This document shows, piece by piece, positions 23,392 through 33,393 of a DNA stretch of 64,000 bases. The notes beneath the pieces were generated by a model. That model did no database searches and was not told the origin of the DNA. It saw nothing but the letters and a program-made list of their open reading frames with translations. The DNA comes from DATLXU01 sp035575515. GTDB taxonomy: Bacteria; Acidobacteriota; Blastocatellia; UBA7656. A program made the translations under genes and the position numbers. Where the stretch lies: the NCBI GenBank assembly GCA_035575515.1, contig DATLXU010000079.1:1-64000 (forward strand), given 5' to 3'. Each line of letters opens with the position of its first letter. The stretch's first letter is position 1.

Positions 23392-26300
23392 TTATGAACC
23401 GGGACCTTTCCCTATTCGGCTGGCGAGGCTCGCTATGACGGCGACAAGCTCGGCTGGCTCTACAGGTTTCGGAATATGTATGTCGAAGCCAGCCGACAGC
23501 GCGCGCATGCGATCCACTATGCCAGCGTGAGCCGTAAGCGCGGCAGCCGGTATCCTGCCGTTTTGCGCGTGGCTCTCGTTCCTCACTTTGCGAATCAATG
23601 AATAGCCATCCTCGCCGGGCATCTCGATGTCGCTCACAAGCACGTCGGGCTTCAATCGCTTAATTGCATCAAGCGCCTCGCCAGCCGAAGCGACCGACGT
23701 GACTTCAACCTTGCACTGCTCCAGTATCGTCTTCAGCAACTGGCGCGCATCCGGCTCATCATCAACAACGAGCACGCGCAAGCCGACGAGCGCAGGCGGG
23801 CACTCGAAAGGTACGTCGGGCCACGCGGTCGGGTGTTTTCGCTCTGACGCGCTCGCCAGCAAACGCTTGGCGTCGCGCACGATCATCTGCGGAAGCTTTA
23901 TCGTAAAAGTAGCGCCGCGACCAACGCCTTCGCTTTCAGCCTGAATGTTGCCGCCGTGCAATTCCACGAGGTGGCGCACTATTGCAAGCCCAAGACCCAA
24001 GCCGCTTTGCGATCTCGTCAGCGTGCTGTCGGCTTGGCGAAAGCGATCAAAAACATGGGGCAGAAACTCCGGGCTGATGCCTATGCCCGTGTCGCTCACG
24101 GTGATTTCTATGTGCGAGTTGACGCGCTCAAGCAGCACCTGCACGCGCCCTTTTTTCGGAGTGAACTTGATGGCGTTCGACAACAGGTTCCAGACGATCT
24201 GCTGCAAGCGCGTAGGGTCGCCCGAAACGGGACCGGCTCGCGGATCGAGCGCCACGCTGAGTCGGATTGATTTCGCGTCTGCCGCCGGGCGCACAGAATC
24301 AATGGCCGCTTGGATGACGGGCGCGAGGTCGACTGGCTGAACGTCGAGGCGCATCTTTCCGCTGATGATGCGCGATACGTCGAGCAGGTCCTCTATCAAC
24401 TGCGCCTGCGATTTCGCGTTCCGCTCTATGGTTTCAAGCGCGCGCGTGTTGGTCTCTTCATCGAGCTTTCCGGTGCGCAGCATGCGCGTCCATCCGAGCA
24501 TTGCGTTTAGCGGCGTGCGAAGCTCGTGCGAAACCGTAGCCAGAAATTCATCCTTGAGCCGGTTGGCTTCTTCAGCCTGCTCGCGCGCCGCTTTTGTCTG
24601 CTCGTAGAGTTGCGTGTTGATGAGCGCGATCTGCGCGGCATCGGCCAATGCTTCAAGCAGCGCAACTTCGCGATCATCAGCTTTGCGCTGCTTTGTCCAA
24701 TAGACGCCGATTGCGCCGAGCGGATCGTGAGCGCGAATAGGCACCATGACAAGGCTTTTGACGAATGTGGATTGATATGCCTCGATGGGCAGCCGATGAT
24801 CGGAATAAATATCTTCGACGACGGCGGGTTTATGCTGAAGTATTGCCCAGCCTGAAATGCATGCGGCGATGGGGAAGCGACGGCCCTTCCACAGCGGCTC
24901 GCAGGCATCCTCTTCCGCGTAGAATATATAATCGCCTTCGCGCCTAACGAAGGTTGCGCCGTCGGCTTCGGCGATCTCGCGCGCCACGCGGCAGATGGTC
25001 GGAAGCAACTCCTGCAATTGAAGCGAAGCTGAAAACTGCCGGGTGGCTGAGGCGAGCAACTGGCTTTCGCGCCATCGCCTTTCAGCTTCGGCGCGCGCAG
25101 CCTGCTCGCGCGCAAGCAGTTGCTCGCGCTCCTGCTCCATCCGTATGCGCTCGGTAATATCGCGGGCGATTTTCGACGCCGCAATGATCCTCCCGCTTTT
25201 GTCCTTTATTGGAGAGATGGTCAAAGAGATGTTGACCCTGCGCCCGTCTTTCGTCATGCGCACAGTCTCGTAATGGTCAATGCGCTCGCCTCGCCTGAGC
25301 TTCGCAAGAATCTGCGGCTCCTCATAGTGCCTTTCGGGCGGGATAATGATGTAGATTGTTTTTCCGATGACTTCTTCAGCCGTGTAGCCGAATATGCGCT
25401 CGGCCCCTTTGTTCCAGCTCAGAATAACGCCTTCAAGCGTTTTGCTTACGATAGCGTCATCTGATGATTCGACAATCGCGGCCAGGTGCAGGCTCATCTG
25501 TTCAGCGCGCTTGCGCTCGATGAACTGCCCTATCTGGTTGCCCGTCGTCGCCATCATCTGGAGCAGGTCGTGATCGGGTTGACGAATCTCGTGGCTGAAG
25601 AACTCTATCACGCCGACGACCTCGCCTCCTCCAATTATGGGAAAGCCCAACGCCGCGCGCAGTCCCTCGCGCACGGCAATCGGCGCGCGAGGGAAGTTAT
25701 CGTCGCTGGTGACGTCAGGAATCCACACAGGCTCGGCGCGCGACCATACGCGGCCCGGAAGCCCGACGCCAGCAGAGAACGTCCGCTGGCGGCTCACTGC
25801 TTCAAACTCGCTGATGTTTGCGCCGGGCTTGTGCCAGACGTTGACGCAGCGCAGAACTCCGGCTGTTGCATCCAAGCTCCAGAGCAGGCCAACCTGCCAG
25901 TCGAGGCTACTGCAAACGGTTTCAAGAATGCGGGGCACCGCGTCAACGAGCGCCGCCGATTCATTCAGGACGCGGGCTATTTCGTACTGGACGCTCAGGC
26001 GTTGTTCGGCAAGCTTGCGCTGAGTAGCAAGATGCGCCGCTTCGAGCGCGATGGCCGACTGGTTGACGGCGACTCTCAGCAGGAGATTTTCGGTCTCGGT
26101 CGGAAAATCCTGCCTTCGTGAGGCGGCTGCTATCAGACCGTTTCCTTTATTAAGACCTAATGGAAAGCACGCGATGCGCACTTCTCCCTCGCCGACAGGA
26201 TTCGGCGCGGTGAAACGCGAAGCGGGGGCGTCGACAGTCAGCCAGCTTTCGAGCGCGCGACCAACCTCTTTCGCTTGAGCCTCCGGATAGTTTTGACCGG

Positions 26301-26526
26301 CGACTAGCAGAGATTCAAATGAAATGCCGCCAGTCGCTTCGTCGAGTCGCGCATAGACGAAATCCAGGCGCAGCATTCCGATGAGCGCTTCGTGAAGGGT
26401 CTTTACTATCTCGTGCGGCTCTTGTCCTGCCCACAGCGCGGGCAGCGCCATGAGGCTGACCAGATCGTTGACGCAACCACGAAGGCGCCGCACTTCTTCG
26501 GACTGGTCTTTTACTATTGGCTCCAC
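23392..26526 (-). CDS. Hybrid sensor histidine kinase, GAF-GAF-PAS-GAF-HisKA-HATPase-REC
   Basis: 1044 aa from the GTG at 26526, soluble (no membrane helix). GAF-like 25-165, GAF 180-335, PAS/PAC 345-462, short coiled coil, GAF 490-640, HisKA with H667 (FLATVSHELRTP), HATPase_c (N box LLSNAIKFTP at 781-790, SDTGIGIS at 811-818, GLGLGLAIV at 842-850) and a receiver domain with phosphoacceptor D966 (VLVSDIEMPGEDG). Such kinases sense small ligands or redox state in the cytoplasm and can relay phosphate within the chain. It is preceded by the decayed end of a MEDS sensor domain, so it may once have been longer or paired. Confidence 0.92.
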   Translation of the reverse strand: MEPIVKDQSEEVRRLRGCVNDLVSLMALPALWAGQEPHEIVKTLHEALIGMLRLDFVYARLDEATGGISFESLLVAGQNYPEAQAKEVGRALESWLTVDAPASRFTAPNPVGEGEVRIACFPLGLNKGNGLIAAASRRQDFPTETENLLLRVAVNQSAIALEAAHLATQRKLAEQRLSVQYEIARVLNESAALVDAVPRILETVCSSLDWQVGLLWSLDATAGVLRCVNVWHKPGANISEFEAVSRQRTFSAGVGLPGRVWSRAEPVWIPDVTSDDNFPRAPIAVREGLRAALGFPIIGGGEVVGVIEFFSHEIRQPDHDLLQMMATTGNQIGQFIERKRAEQMSLHLAAIVESSDDAIVSKTLEGVILSWNKGAERIFGYTAEEVIGKTIYIIIPPERHYEEPQILAKLRRGERIDHYETVRMTKDGRRVNISLTISPIKDKSGRIIAASKIARDITERIRMEQEREQLLAREQAARAEAERRWRESQLLASATRQFSASLQLQELLPTICRVAREIAEADGATFVRREGDYIFYAEEDACEPLWKGRRFPIAACISGWAILQHKPAVVEDIYSDHRLPIEAYQSTFVKSLVMVPIRAHDPLGAIGVYWTKQRKADDREVALLEALADAAQIALINTQLYEQTKAAREQAEEANRLKDEFLATVSHELRTPLNAMLGWTRMLRTGKLDEETNTRALETIERNAKSQAQLIEDLLDVSRIISGKMRLDVQPVDLAPVIQAAIDSVRPAADAKSIRLSVALDPRAGPVSGDPTRLQQIVWNLLSNAIKFTPKKGRVQVLLERVNSHIEITVSDTGIGISPEFLPHVFDRFRQADSTLTRSQSGLGLGLAIVRHLVELHGGNIQAESEGVGRGATFTIKLPQMIVRDAKRLLASASERKHPTAWPDVPFECPPALVGLRVLVVDDEPDARQLLKTILEQCKVEVTSVASAGEALDAIKRLKPDVLVSDIEMPGEDGYSLIRKVRNESHAQNGRIPAAALTAHAGIVDRMRALSAGFDIHIPKPVEPAELVAVIASLASRIGKGPGS

Positions 26527-26699
26527 TGCTTCACCTCAGAGCCGTGCGCATTACCGGCCCCCTTTTCGCGCGTCCGCAGCTCCCGCAGCATCTCATCGGG
26601 CGGGACGAAGAGGGAATTCTCCTGTAGTACGCCGCCAATAATTATCACCGGGTGCATTCACATTATATCAATGACCATCTCTCCGCCAAACCCGGCCAT
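26514..26699 (-). pseudogene. Remnant of a MEDS (DcmR-type sensory) domain with an in-frame stop
   Basis: Reading from 26699 gives MAGFGGEMVIDIM, then TGA at 26660-26658, then MHPVIIIGGVLQENSLFVPP and DEMLRELR to a TAG at 26514. The arrangement (FGG...DI..HPVIIIGG.LQEN..FVPPDE.LREL) matches my recollection of the end of MEDS sensor domains, in which an Arg codon normally sits where the TGA is (CGA to TGA). An upstream TAG closes the frame, so the rest of the domain is gone. The tail overlaps the first codons of the histidine kinase. Confidence 0.5.
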
Positions 26700-27025
26700 A
26701 TCCTATCCTCAATAACGGCAACTTTATAGCGCGGAAGAATATAGCTCAGGCGCGTTTCGCGCTCGACACGCGAGTATACTGTTTCTTTTCCTGTCTATCG
26801 GATTTTCGCGTTCAGCGCAGGTCAAGCCCGAAGCGATAGTTATTGCCATCAAGCTGCTGTGAAGTCGGTATGCTTTTGCATTTCAAGGTCATGGAACGCC
26901 AGAACTTATCTTGTTCGGGGGACGCCTTCACGAGATCGGCAGCGGTGCTGTCTTCCGTCCAACCGAACTCCAAGGAAACGTCAGCGGCCCGCCCGTTTGA
27001 GCAGGCCGCCGTGTTGAATCAACCA
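26700..27025. other. Non-coding stretch
   Basis: No gene with a ribosome-binding site or recognisable product is visible on either strand. It separates the histidine-kinase gene from the SPFH gene, both on the minus strand, and must contain the promoter of the kinase region. Confidence 0.4.
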
Positions 27026-29224
27026 CTATCTCTTCGGCAAAAGCGGCGAGCTATCGCCCGCTGCCGCCCCCAAGCCCATTCGCTCGCGGAACAGGTTCAG
27101 CAACAACAGTGTCCCGATGTTGCCCGCGCTGTCGCCATCTCCGCCCGATGCCAGAACGTCAGGCGTGATGCGAACGCCCTTTTCGCCGATCACCTTCAAC
27201 GCCTCAACAATGGCTACGCCATGCGGGCCGATGGCGTTCACCTGCTCAGCATAAGCCACGCCCTGCGCCTCGCCCATCAGCCGCACCTTCTCGGCTTCAG
27301 CGCGGCCAGTCGCCGAAATGTAGTGCGCTTCGCCTTCGGCTTCGGCCTTGCGCTGCTCGGCTCGCTTGCCCGCTATCTCTACGCCTACGGTTGCAGCCAT
27401 CAGGTCGCGCTGGTTGTCGGCATGGGCTTTCGTCTTTTCGAGCTGAATACGCTTCTCTTCAGCCTCGCGCTGCGCGTCGAACATGTTCTGCCGCTGCTCG
27501 GCCAATATCTTTTCCGTCTGCGTCTTCATCAGCTCTTCCGGCAGATGAATGTGGCAGATCAAGACGTTCACAACGTCAACGTGATACTTCAATAGATGAG
27601 CGCGCACGCGCGCTTCGGCTCGCTCCTGCTCTTCGTGACGATTCTGCAAGTAAGCCATCGCCGATGACTCCGACGCTTGATTGCGGAAGATCGAATCAAT
27701 CAGCGGATGCATCACGTTTTGAATCAAGCGATCTACAGAGCCAATCTTTGCGACCATGAAGGGCGCGTCTTCGGGCTTCACTCGAAAGACCACGCGAACT
27801 TCAAGCTGCATCGTGAAGCCGTCTTTCGAGATCACCTCGAACGGATTGAAGGTGTTTGCCACTTCGCCCGCAGTCCATTCAACGGTCTGGTTCGTCGTCG
27901 GTATGACTATCGGCGTCACGGCAAGCGTGTTGACGTAATACCGGCCCGGCCCGACGACTGTCTCCTGGATGCCGCGAAAGCCTGCGGGCACGACGTAAGC
28001 CTCGTGCGCGCCTTCGTCCAGACGGCGGTCAGCCGGGTCGCTGAGCGCCAGGTCTTCTTTAATCTCAGTGACGGTGCGCTCGCCTTTATCAATCGCGTCG
28101 AGCCGCGCGGCGGCGTGCTCGACCTGCTCTTTCTCTTCGCGCTCCAATCGCTCGCGCACCTTCGCGGCCATCGCGCGGCGCACCTCTTCCGAAGGGTCGC
28201 GGCCCACGTTCGAGACGATGACGGCGACTTCGCCCGGCTGCACCTCTTTCGCGCTTTCGGGAATCACTTTGAACAGCAGCGGGTTGATGTAGTATGTGCC
28301 CGGCAGCAGTATGTCTTTTTGCGGGCCGCGCTGTCCGCCGCGCGCGATGAACTCGTGCCCGTCCTGAAAATTGTCGTGTCCTTCTACGGGAGCAGCGACG
28401 TAATCGCGCGGGTCGAGCGGCGCGCCATCCAACGCTTCAACCAACCCGACGCTGTTTTCGCTGATGACCGTCGCGTCGTAGAGCCGCACCGAAAACAGCC
28501 CCGGCCTTTTGTCCGAGCCGCCTTCTATGGGAAACGAATCGGTCAGTATGCGATAAGTGCCCGGCGTGAGGATTTCAACCTGCGGGCCTTTCTGACCGCC
28601 AGATGCTATGAACTGTTCGGCGTCCTGAAAGTTGCGGTGGCCCGGAATCGCTTTACCGAGCAGGCGACCCGCGTCGAGCGGCGCGCCATCGGCTGTCGTG
28701 ACTACGCCGACTTTGCCCTGCGGGATGACCGTAGCTTTGGCAATCGAGACGCGAAACAGGTAAGGGTGAATCGGCCACAAGCCCGGCGGCAGCGTGCGCA
28801 GTTGAATGCCTTTCACGCCGCCCTGCTTGATGAAAGCAATCGGGTCCTGAAAGTTGTTGTGCGCGTTCTGCGCGCGGTCGGGCGCAAAGATTCTTCCGGC
28901 AGGCATAGGCTCGCCGTCAATGGCTTCGATTATGCCCATCTCGTCCGGGCCGATTTCAATCAACGGGAACTTGCGAATGACTTTTTCGAACGGCCACTTG
29001 ATGAAGTGAAGGCCGGGCTTGAGGACATCTGCCTGAATGCCGACCTCGCCTTCGGTTGCAACGACGCGACCGGGCGGCATCTTGCGGCCAATGTAGCGGC
29101 GTTCTTTGATTGCAATCTCGCGCGCGCCGACGTTGATGAAGATGCGCCTGAGCAGAATGAACAGCAGAACGAGCGCAATACCTGCGATGACGATGTAGGG
29201 CATGAAAGCCTGAATGTTGTTCAT
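27026..29224 (-). CDS. Flotillin-like SPFH/Band 7 membrane protein with three tandem N-terminal modules
   Basis: 732 aa from the ATG at 29224 (GAGAGG upstream). One N-terminal membrane helix (IVIAGIALVLLFILLRRIF). Three copies of a module of about 100 residues follow, each with the pattern VG(I/L/V)V..DG.PL, then HxNFQD..xFIxxGGxKGPQ, then ILxPGTYxI. An SPFH domain (EYVVPAGFRGIQETVVGPGR-like, about 395-560) and a long Ala/Glu/Arg coiled coil (590-690, AEQRKAEAEGEAHYISATGR) complete it. SPFH proteins oligomerise into membrane scaffolds. The tandem modules are not part of classic flotillin. Confidence 0.82.
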   Translation of the reverse strand: MNNIQAFMPYIVIAGIALVLLFILLRRIFINVGAREIAIKERRYIGRKMPPGRVVATEGEVGIQADVLKPGLHFIKWPFEKVIRKFPLIEIGPDEMGIIEAIDGEPMPAGRIFAPDRAQNAHNNFQDPIAFIKQGGVKGIQLRTLPPGLWPIHPYLFRVSIAKATVIPQGKVGVVTTADGAPLDAGRLLGKAIPGHRNFQDAEQFIASGGQKGPQVEILTPGTYRILTDSFPIEGGSDKRPGLFSVRLYDATVISENSVGLVEALDGAPLDPRDYVAAPVEGHDNFQDGHEFIARGGQRGPQKDILLPGTYYINPLLFKVIPESAKEVQPGEVAVIVSNVGRDPSEEVRRAMAAKVRERLEREEKEQVEHAAARLDAIDKGERTVTEIKEDLALSDPADRRLDEGAHEAYVVPAGFRGIQETVVGPGRYYVNTLAVTPIVIPTTNQTVEWTAGEVANTFNPFEVISKDGFTMQLEVRVVFRVKPEDAPFMVAKIGSVDRLIQNVMHPLIDSIFRNQASESSAMAYLQNRHEEQERAEARVRAHLLKYHVDVVNVLICHIHLPEELMKTQTEKILAEQRQNMFDAQREAEEKRIQLEKTKAHADNQRDLMAATVGVEIAGKRAEQRKAEAEGEAHYISATGRAEAEKVRLMGEAQGVAYAEQVNAIGPHGVAIVEALKVIGEKGVRITPDVLASGGDGDSAGNIGTLLLLNLFRERMGLGAAAGDSSPLLPKR

Positions 29225-29264
29225 GATCGAACCTCTCTTGCTGGCTGGAGTTGGGACCATAGAA

Positions 29265-29334
29265 ATAACGACGAACACTGAATGCGGAACAATTCATCGT
29301 TCATCATTCGACGTCCATCGTTGTTTTTCAACTC
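29265..29334. repeat. Imperfect inverted repeat, word ATCATTCG/CGTTCATC
   Basis: AATAACGACGAACACTGAAT at about 29264-29283 pairs imperfectly with ATTCATCGTTCATCATTCG and ACGTCCATCGTTGTT at 29293-29327. It occupies the gap between two minus-strand genes just 5' of the SPFH gene. The words resemble those of the repeat at 51224-51310. Confidence 0.45.
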
Positions 29335-30011
29335 GCCGCTGTCGTCGTCGCCAGCTCGCGGCGAATTTCGGCGAGTCTCTCTTTCAATGCGAAGCCTGCG
29401 CCCGATGCGCGAGCATCAATCGCGAGCGCCCAGTACTGGCTTTCAATCAGCTCGCGCAACTCATCGGGCGCGAACCGCGAAAGCCCTCCGCTTTGCCATA
29501 TCTTGATGACCATATTGACCGCGTCGAGATACGTCGCGGCATCGTCCGATAGCGCAGCTATGTGCAGCATCTCTATAGTCGACCGTCGCGTCGGCGCGGC
29601 TTTCCATTCGTCAATAACACGCCCGGCCAACCGAGTATTTCCTCGCAACTGATTGCTTCGAGCGATGTGCGTGACGAGCGCGCGAAAATCTTCCTGACGC
29701 ACGCTCGCATGCTCTATTAGCGCATTCAGAACTTCCGAGTATAAATCCCTGTCGCCCGCAGTATCATCGAGCGCATTCAAATCGCCTAGTCTTGCGCGCT
29801 TGATGAGTTCATTGCGCTTCGCTGCTGCATCGTCAGCTTCGGAGGGCATCGCCTGCTCAAGCTCCTGATTATCGAACAGACCTGCGATATTGCGATTGCG
29901 CGGCGGAACGAAACGGTCTGCGCCCTGATCGAACGATGCGCGCCGATTGCGATAGATTGCAAGCGCGATTGCCACAAGCGCGATTGCTGCCATGATTAAA
30001 ATGAAGATCAT
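29328..30011 (-). CDS. Membrane-anchored helical protein of unknown function
   Basis: 227 aa from the ATG at 30011, chosen because a membrane anchor (MIFILIMAAIALVAIALAIY) starts there; the open frame continues upstream with another hydrophobic stretch, so the start is uncertain. Residues 30-227 are soluble and helical, with repeated short Asp/Leu/Arg helices that could be TPR-like (RLAGRVIDEWKAAP). It is co-oriented with the SPFH gene and probably co-transcribed with it. Confidence 0.6.
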   Translation of the reverse strand: MIFILIMAAIALVAIALAIYRNRRASFDQGADRFVPPRNRNIAGLFDNQELEQAMPSEADDAAAKRNELIKRARLGDLNALDDTAGDRDLYSEVLNALIEHASVRQEDFRALVTHIARSNQLRGNTRLAGRVIDEWKAAPTRRSTIEMLHIAALSDDAATYLDAVNMVIKIWQSGGLSRFAPDELRELIESQYWALAIDARASGAGFALKERLAEIRRELATTTAAS

Positions 30012-30323
30012 TGCCCTGCTGCTTTCTGCTCGATGATGGAGTGAAACCGTTAACCTGTCTGATTGTGCCAACGTCAGCCTAAGCGCATTAGACGAATAGG
30101 TCAAGATTAAGCTGACGAAGACAATGGTGATGACGTAGCGATGCAAAGTGCTCTGCAAAGCGAAGACTGATTTCTCATTGACTTTACTTACGCGTTGTTT
30201 TATAGAATGCGCCGACAGCAGTCTGGCGTTTTCAATCAGGGTTACGGCACTCGCAAAGTTTTCGCAGTTAAAAGTTTGCGCGTTTAATTGAGGACTCACC
30301 CCCTTGGGATTGGAGAGAAAATC

Positions 30324-33300
30324 ATGAGAAAAATGTTTTGTTTGTTCGCGCTCTCAGCGGCGCCTTTGCTTGCGATTGCGGCAGCATCGTTTGCGCAGAC
30401 GCAAATCACTACCGGCGTGATTCAGGGAACAGTATTCGACCCGCAGGGCGCGGTCGTGCCTGACGCCGGTGTTGAAGTGAAGAATATCGAGACTAATTTC
30501 GTAAGAAATTTAAGCACGGATTCAGATGGCCGGTTCGTCGCGCTTCAACTGCCGCCGGGCCGCTACACTGTGACAATAACCAAACAGGGATTCGCCACGC
30601 TCGTTCAGGAGAACCTCGAGCTAACGGTCGGCCAAACGATTCCGCTGACCCTGAACATGAAAGTTTCGCAGGTATCGGAGCGCATAACGATTACCGCCGC
30701 TCCCACGATTGACACCGTTAAGACTGAATCAAGCTCGACGCTGAATGAAATCTCAGTGAGCCGAACGCCCGTGCTCGGCAGGAAATTTGAAGACCTGCTG
30801 ACGCTCACGCCCGGCGTGAGCATTGTGCAGGGACCGGACGGCGACGAGATAAACTTCGCCGGGCAGCGTGGCATATTCAATAACATCAGTCTCGACGGCG
30901 GCGATTACAACAATGGATTTTTCGGCGAGCAGGCCGGTGGGCAGCGCGCCGCGATTGACATCACGATGGAAGCCGTTAAAGAGTTTCAGGTCGTAGCAAC
31001 AGGCGCGAGCGCCGAGTTCGGGCGAACCGCGGGCGGCATAGTCAACGTCATCACCAAATCGGGCACGAACGAAGTTCACGGCAGCCTCTTTCACTTTCAG
31101 CGGCTCGAAGCCCTCACAGCAGACACAAGTGACGGAAAGCCGTTGAAGGATTTTCACCGCGAGCAATTCGGCGGCACCATCGGCGGCCCGATCAAGCGCG
31201 ATAAGATGTTCTATTTTCTTGCCATCGAAAACATCAACGAAAACCTGACGCGGCCAAACTTGAGCGAGCCGATTGGCACGCCCTGCTCGGTCGCGGCCCC
31301 GACGATTCGCAACAACGAAGCGTTGATTAACAGCAGCGCCGATTGCCAGCGGCTCGCGCTCTTGAATTTCTTCAAGACGACTTTGAATCAGGAAGAAGGG
31401 TTGCCCGTCAAGCACCCTGTTCGCAACACGGCGATTCTGGGCAAGTACGACCTCGTCGTTTCGCCCGCCAACAAGCTCGGCCTCTCTTACAACTTCGACC
31501 GCTCGCGCAACGAGAACCAGACCTTTGACGTTGCCACCTACGGCAACTCGGCCAACGGCATCGAAGGCCCATCGCACATTCACGTCTTGAACGCGAATTT
31601 CTTCAGCACCGTCTCGGCGACGAAGCTGAACGAGTTTCACTTCACTTATTCGCGCGAGGCGCGGCCTCGCTCGGCGGTTGATTCGAATGTTCCGGCAGAC
31701 ACGGCGATGGGATTTGCGACGACGTTCCGCTTCGGCAACCCGTTCTTTCTTCAGCCGAAGATTGACGAGTTGATCTGGCGCACACAGCTCAGGGACAACT
31801 TCTCTATCATCGCAGGCCGCCACACGGTTAAGGCGGGCGGCGAGTGGCTGCACACCCTCAACGATCAGGTATTCCGAGGCTTCTTCACAGGTCGTTACAT
31901 CTTTGATTCGGTCGCGGGCTTTCTGCGTTACGCCTCGCCTGCGGCTCCGGGCGGGTTCGGCCCGAAGACGGTGGCCTGTTCAAATGGAACTTACGTCACG
32001 CTTCCGGCGAGTTGCCCGGCGGGCAGCTCTCCTACAGGCGGGCCGCTGCTCTTTTACTTGCAGGACGGGATTCCGAGCGGGCTGACGAATGTTCCGCCGC
32101 CGGGCGCGTCCAACATCAAGAACGAGGACTTTGCGGCGTTCATTCAGGACAAGTGGCAAATTACACCGAGCTTCACCCTTAACTATGGTCTCAGATGGGA
32201 AGCGCAGTACTTCCCCAACCCGGTTGTGCCGCCTGAGCAGACTGCGTATGGGAAGTTCCTGAACGATCCGCGTTTCCCATCCGATGGCACACTGCACGAT
32301 CAGCGAAAAGAGTTCCAGCCGCGCGTCGGATTCGCATGGGATGTTGGCGGCAACGGAAAGTCTGTGCTGCGCGCGAGCTGGGGAATCTACAACGCGCGAC
32401 AGAACATGCTGACGCAGGTCGGCTCAATCACGACAAACGGCGCGCAACAGCGAACCAACTTCGTCAACACCGATCTGATTCGACTGTTCGGCGTGCCCGC
32501 ACCGACGTGGCCGGGACTTGCGCCCGCGCCGCCTCAGGCTCCGGGAACGTTCCCGCTCTTTACGGGCGTTCGCGTATTCTCGAAGGACTACAAAAACCCG
32601 CGCATCTACACGACGAACGTGGCCTTCGAGCAGGAGATTGCGCCGAACTGGGCTGTCTATTTCGACTTCACTCACTCGAAGGGCGTGCACCTGACGAGGT
32701 TTATCAACCTTGCGCTTGTGACAACAGCCTTCTCGCCCGATCTCGGCGATATATTCGTCACTTCAAGTTCAGCCAAATCGCTTTATCGCGGATTCACGGC
32801 AGGCGTTAGGAAACGATTCAGCGATCATTTTCAGATGGAAGCCAATTACGTGCTGTCGAAAGACCTCGACGACGACTCGAACGAGCGCGACCCGTTCACG
32901 GATCGCATCTTCGACCACAACGACTTCAAGAAAGACTACTCGCTTTCGGACCGCGACATTCGTCACAAGTTCAACTTCTTCACCTACTCGGAACTTCCGG
33001 CGGCGTTTCAGTTGAGCACGCGCATACAGGCGCGTTCGGCTCAACCGATCACGCCAAGCCCGCGCGTGCAGGGCGGAGTTGATCTTGGGCGCAACAGCAT
33101 CCGCAAAGACAACGAGTTCTTCACGTTTGATTGGCGGTTGTCGCGCGCCTTTAGATTCAATGAGCGCATGTCGCTCGTGCCGACAATCGAGATGTTCAAC
33201 ACCTTCAACAACGACAACAACATCAACCCGCTTGTGACTCCGGGATTATTCAACTTCGATGGCTTCCTCAGAGTCGGCGTAGGAGACCCGCGACAGGTTC

Positions 33301-33326
33301 AGCTTGCGGTGAAGTTCATCTTCTAA
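30324..33326 (+). CDS. Oar-like TonB-dependent receptor with carboxypeptidase-regulatory domain
   Basis: 1000 aa from the ATG at 30324 (GGAGAG upstream). Signal peptide (KMFCLFALSAAPLLAIAAAS), then a carboxypeptidase-regulatory-like beta-sandwich at about 28-110 (GVIQGTVFDPQGAVVPDAGV), a plug domain at about 120-240 (NNISLDGGDYNNGFFGEQAG, TAGGIVNVITKSGTNEVHGS) and an outer-membrane barrel ending in the terminal aromatic VKFIF. This type is greatly expanded in Acidobacteriota and is thought to import oligosaccharides or other large ligands. No TonB or ligand-processing gene is next to it. A good terminator follows. Confidence 0.93.
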   Translation: MRKMFCLFALSAAPLLAIAAASFAQTQITTGVIQGTVFDPQGAVVPDAGVEVKNIETNFVRNLSTDSDGRFVALQLPPGRYTVTITKQGFATLVQENLELTVGQTIPLTLNMKVSQVSERITITAAPTIDTVKTESSSTLNEISVSRTPVLGRKFEDLLTLTPGVSIVQGPDGDEINFAGQRGIFNNISLDGGDYNNGFFGEQAGGQRAAIDITMEAVKEFQVVATGASAEFGRTAGGIVNVITKSGTNEVHGSLFHFQRLEALTADTSDGKPLKDFHREQFGGTIGGPIKRDKMFYFLAIENINENLTRPNLSEPIGTPCSVAAPTIRNNEALINSSADCQRLALLNFFKTTLNQEEGLPVKHPVRNTAILGKYDLVVSPANKLGLSYNFDRSRNENQTFDVATYGNSANGIEGPSHIHVLNANFFSTVSATKLNEFHFTYSREARPRSAVDSNVPADTAMGFATTFRFGNPFFLQPKIDELIWRTQLRDNFSIIAGRHTVKAGGEWLHTLNDQVFRGFFTGRYIFDSVAGFLRYASPAAPGGFGPKTVACSNGTYVTLPASCPAGSSPTGGPLLFYLQDGIPSGLTNVPPPGASNIKNEDFAAFIQDKWQITPSFTLNYGLRWEAQYFPNPVVPPEQTAYGKFLNDPRFPSDGTLHDQRKEFQPRVGFAWDVGGNGKSVLRASWGIYNARQNMLTQVGSITTNGAQQRTNFVNTDLIRLFGVPAPTWPGLAPAPPQAPGTFPLFTGVRVFSKDYKNPRIYTTNVAFEQEIAPNWAVYFDFTHSKGVHLTRFINLALVTTAFSPDLGDIFVTSSSAKSLYRGFTAGVRKRFSDHFQMEANYVLSKDLDDDSNERDPFTDRIFDHNDFKKDYSLSDRDIRHKFNFFTYSELPAAFQLSTRIQARSAQPITPSPRVQGGVDLGRNSIRKDNEFFTFDWRLSRAFRFNERMSLVPTIEMFNTFNNDNNINPLVTPGLFNFDGFLRVGVGDPRQVQLAVKFIF

Positions 33327-33350
33327 CCGGACGTGAAAGCAAAAACGAAT

Positions 33351-33387
33351 CGCGGCTCGCAGGGATTGATTGCGGGCCGCGTTTTTT
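33351..33387 (+). terminator. Rho-independent terminator after the TonB-receptor gene
   Basis: CGCGGCTCGCA at 33351-33361 pairs with TGCGGGCCGCG at 33371-33381 (one G-T pair), followed by TTTTTT. The alaS gene ends on the opposite strand at 33394. Confidence 0.82.
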
Positions 33388-33393
33388 CGTTAA

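Noticed and set aside
27677..29281. A 534-codon open frame opposite the SPFH gene
   Set aside because: Long antisense frames are common in GC-rich genes with this codon bias; the SPFH frame shows clear domains and internal repeats, the antisense frame does not.
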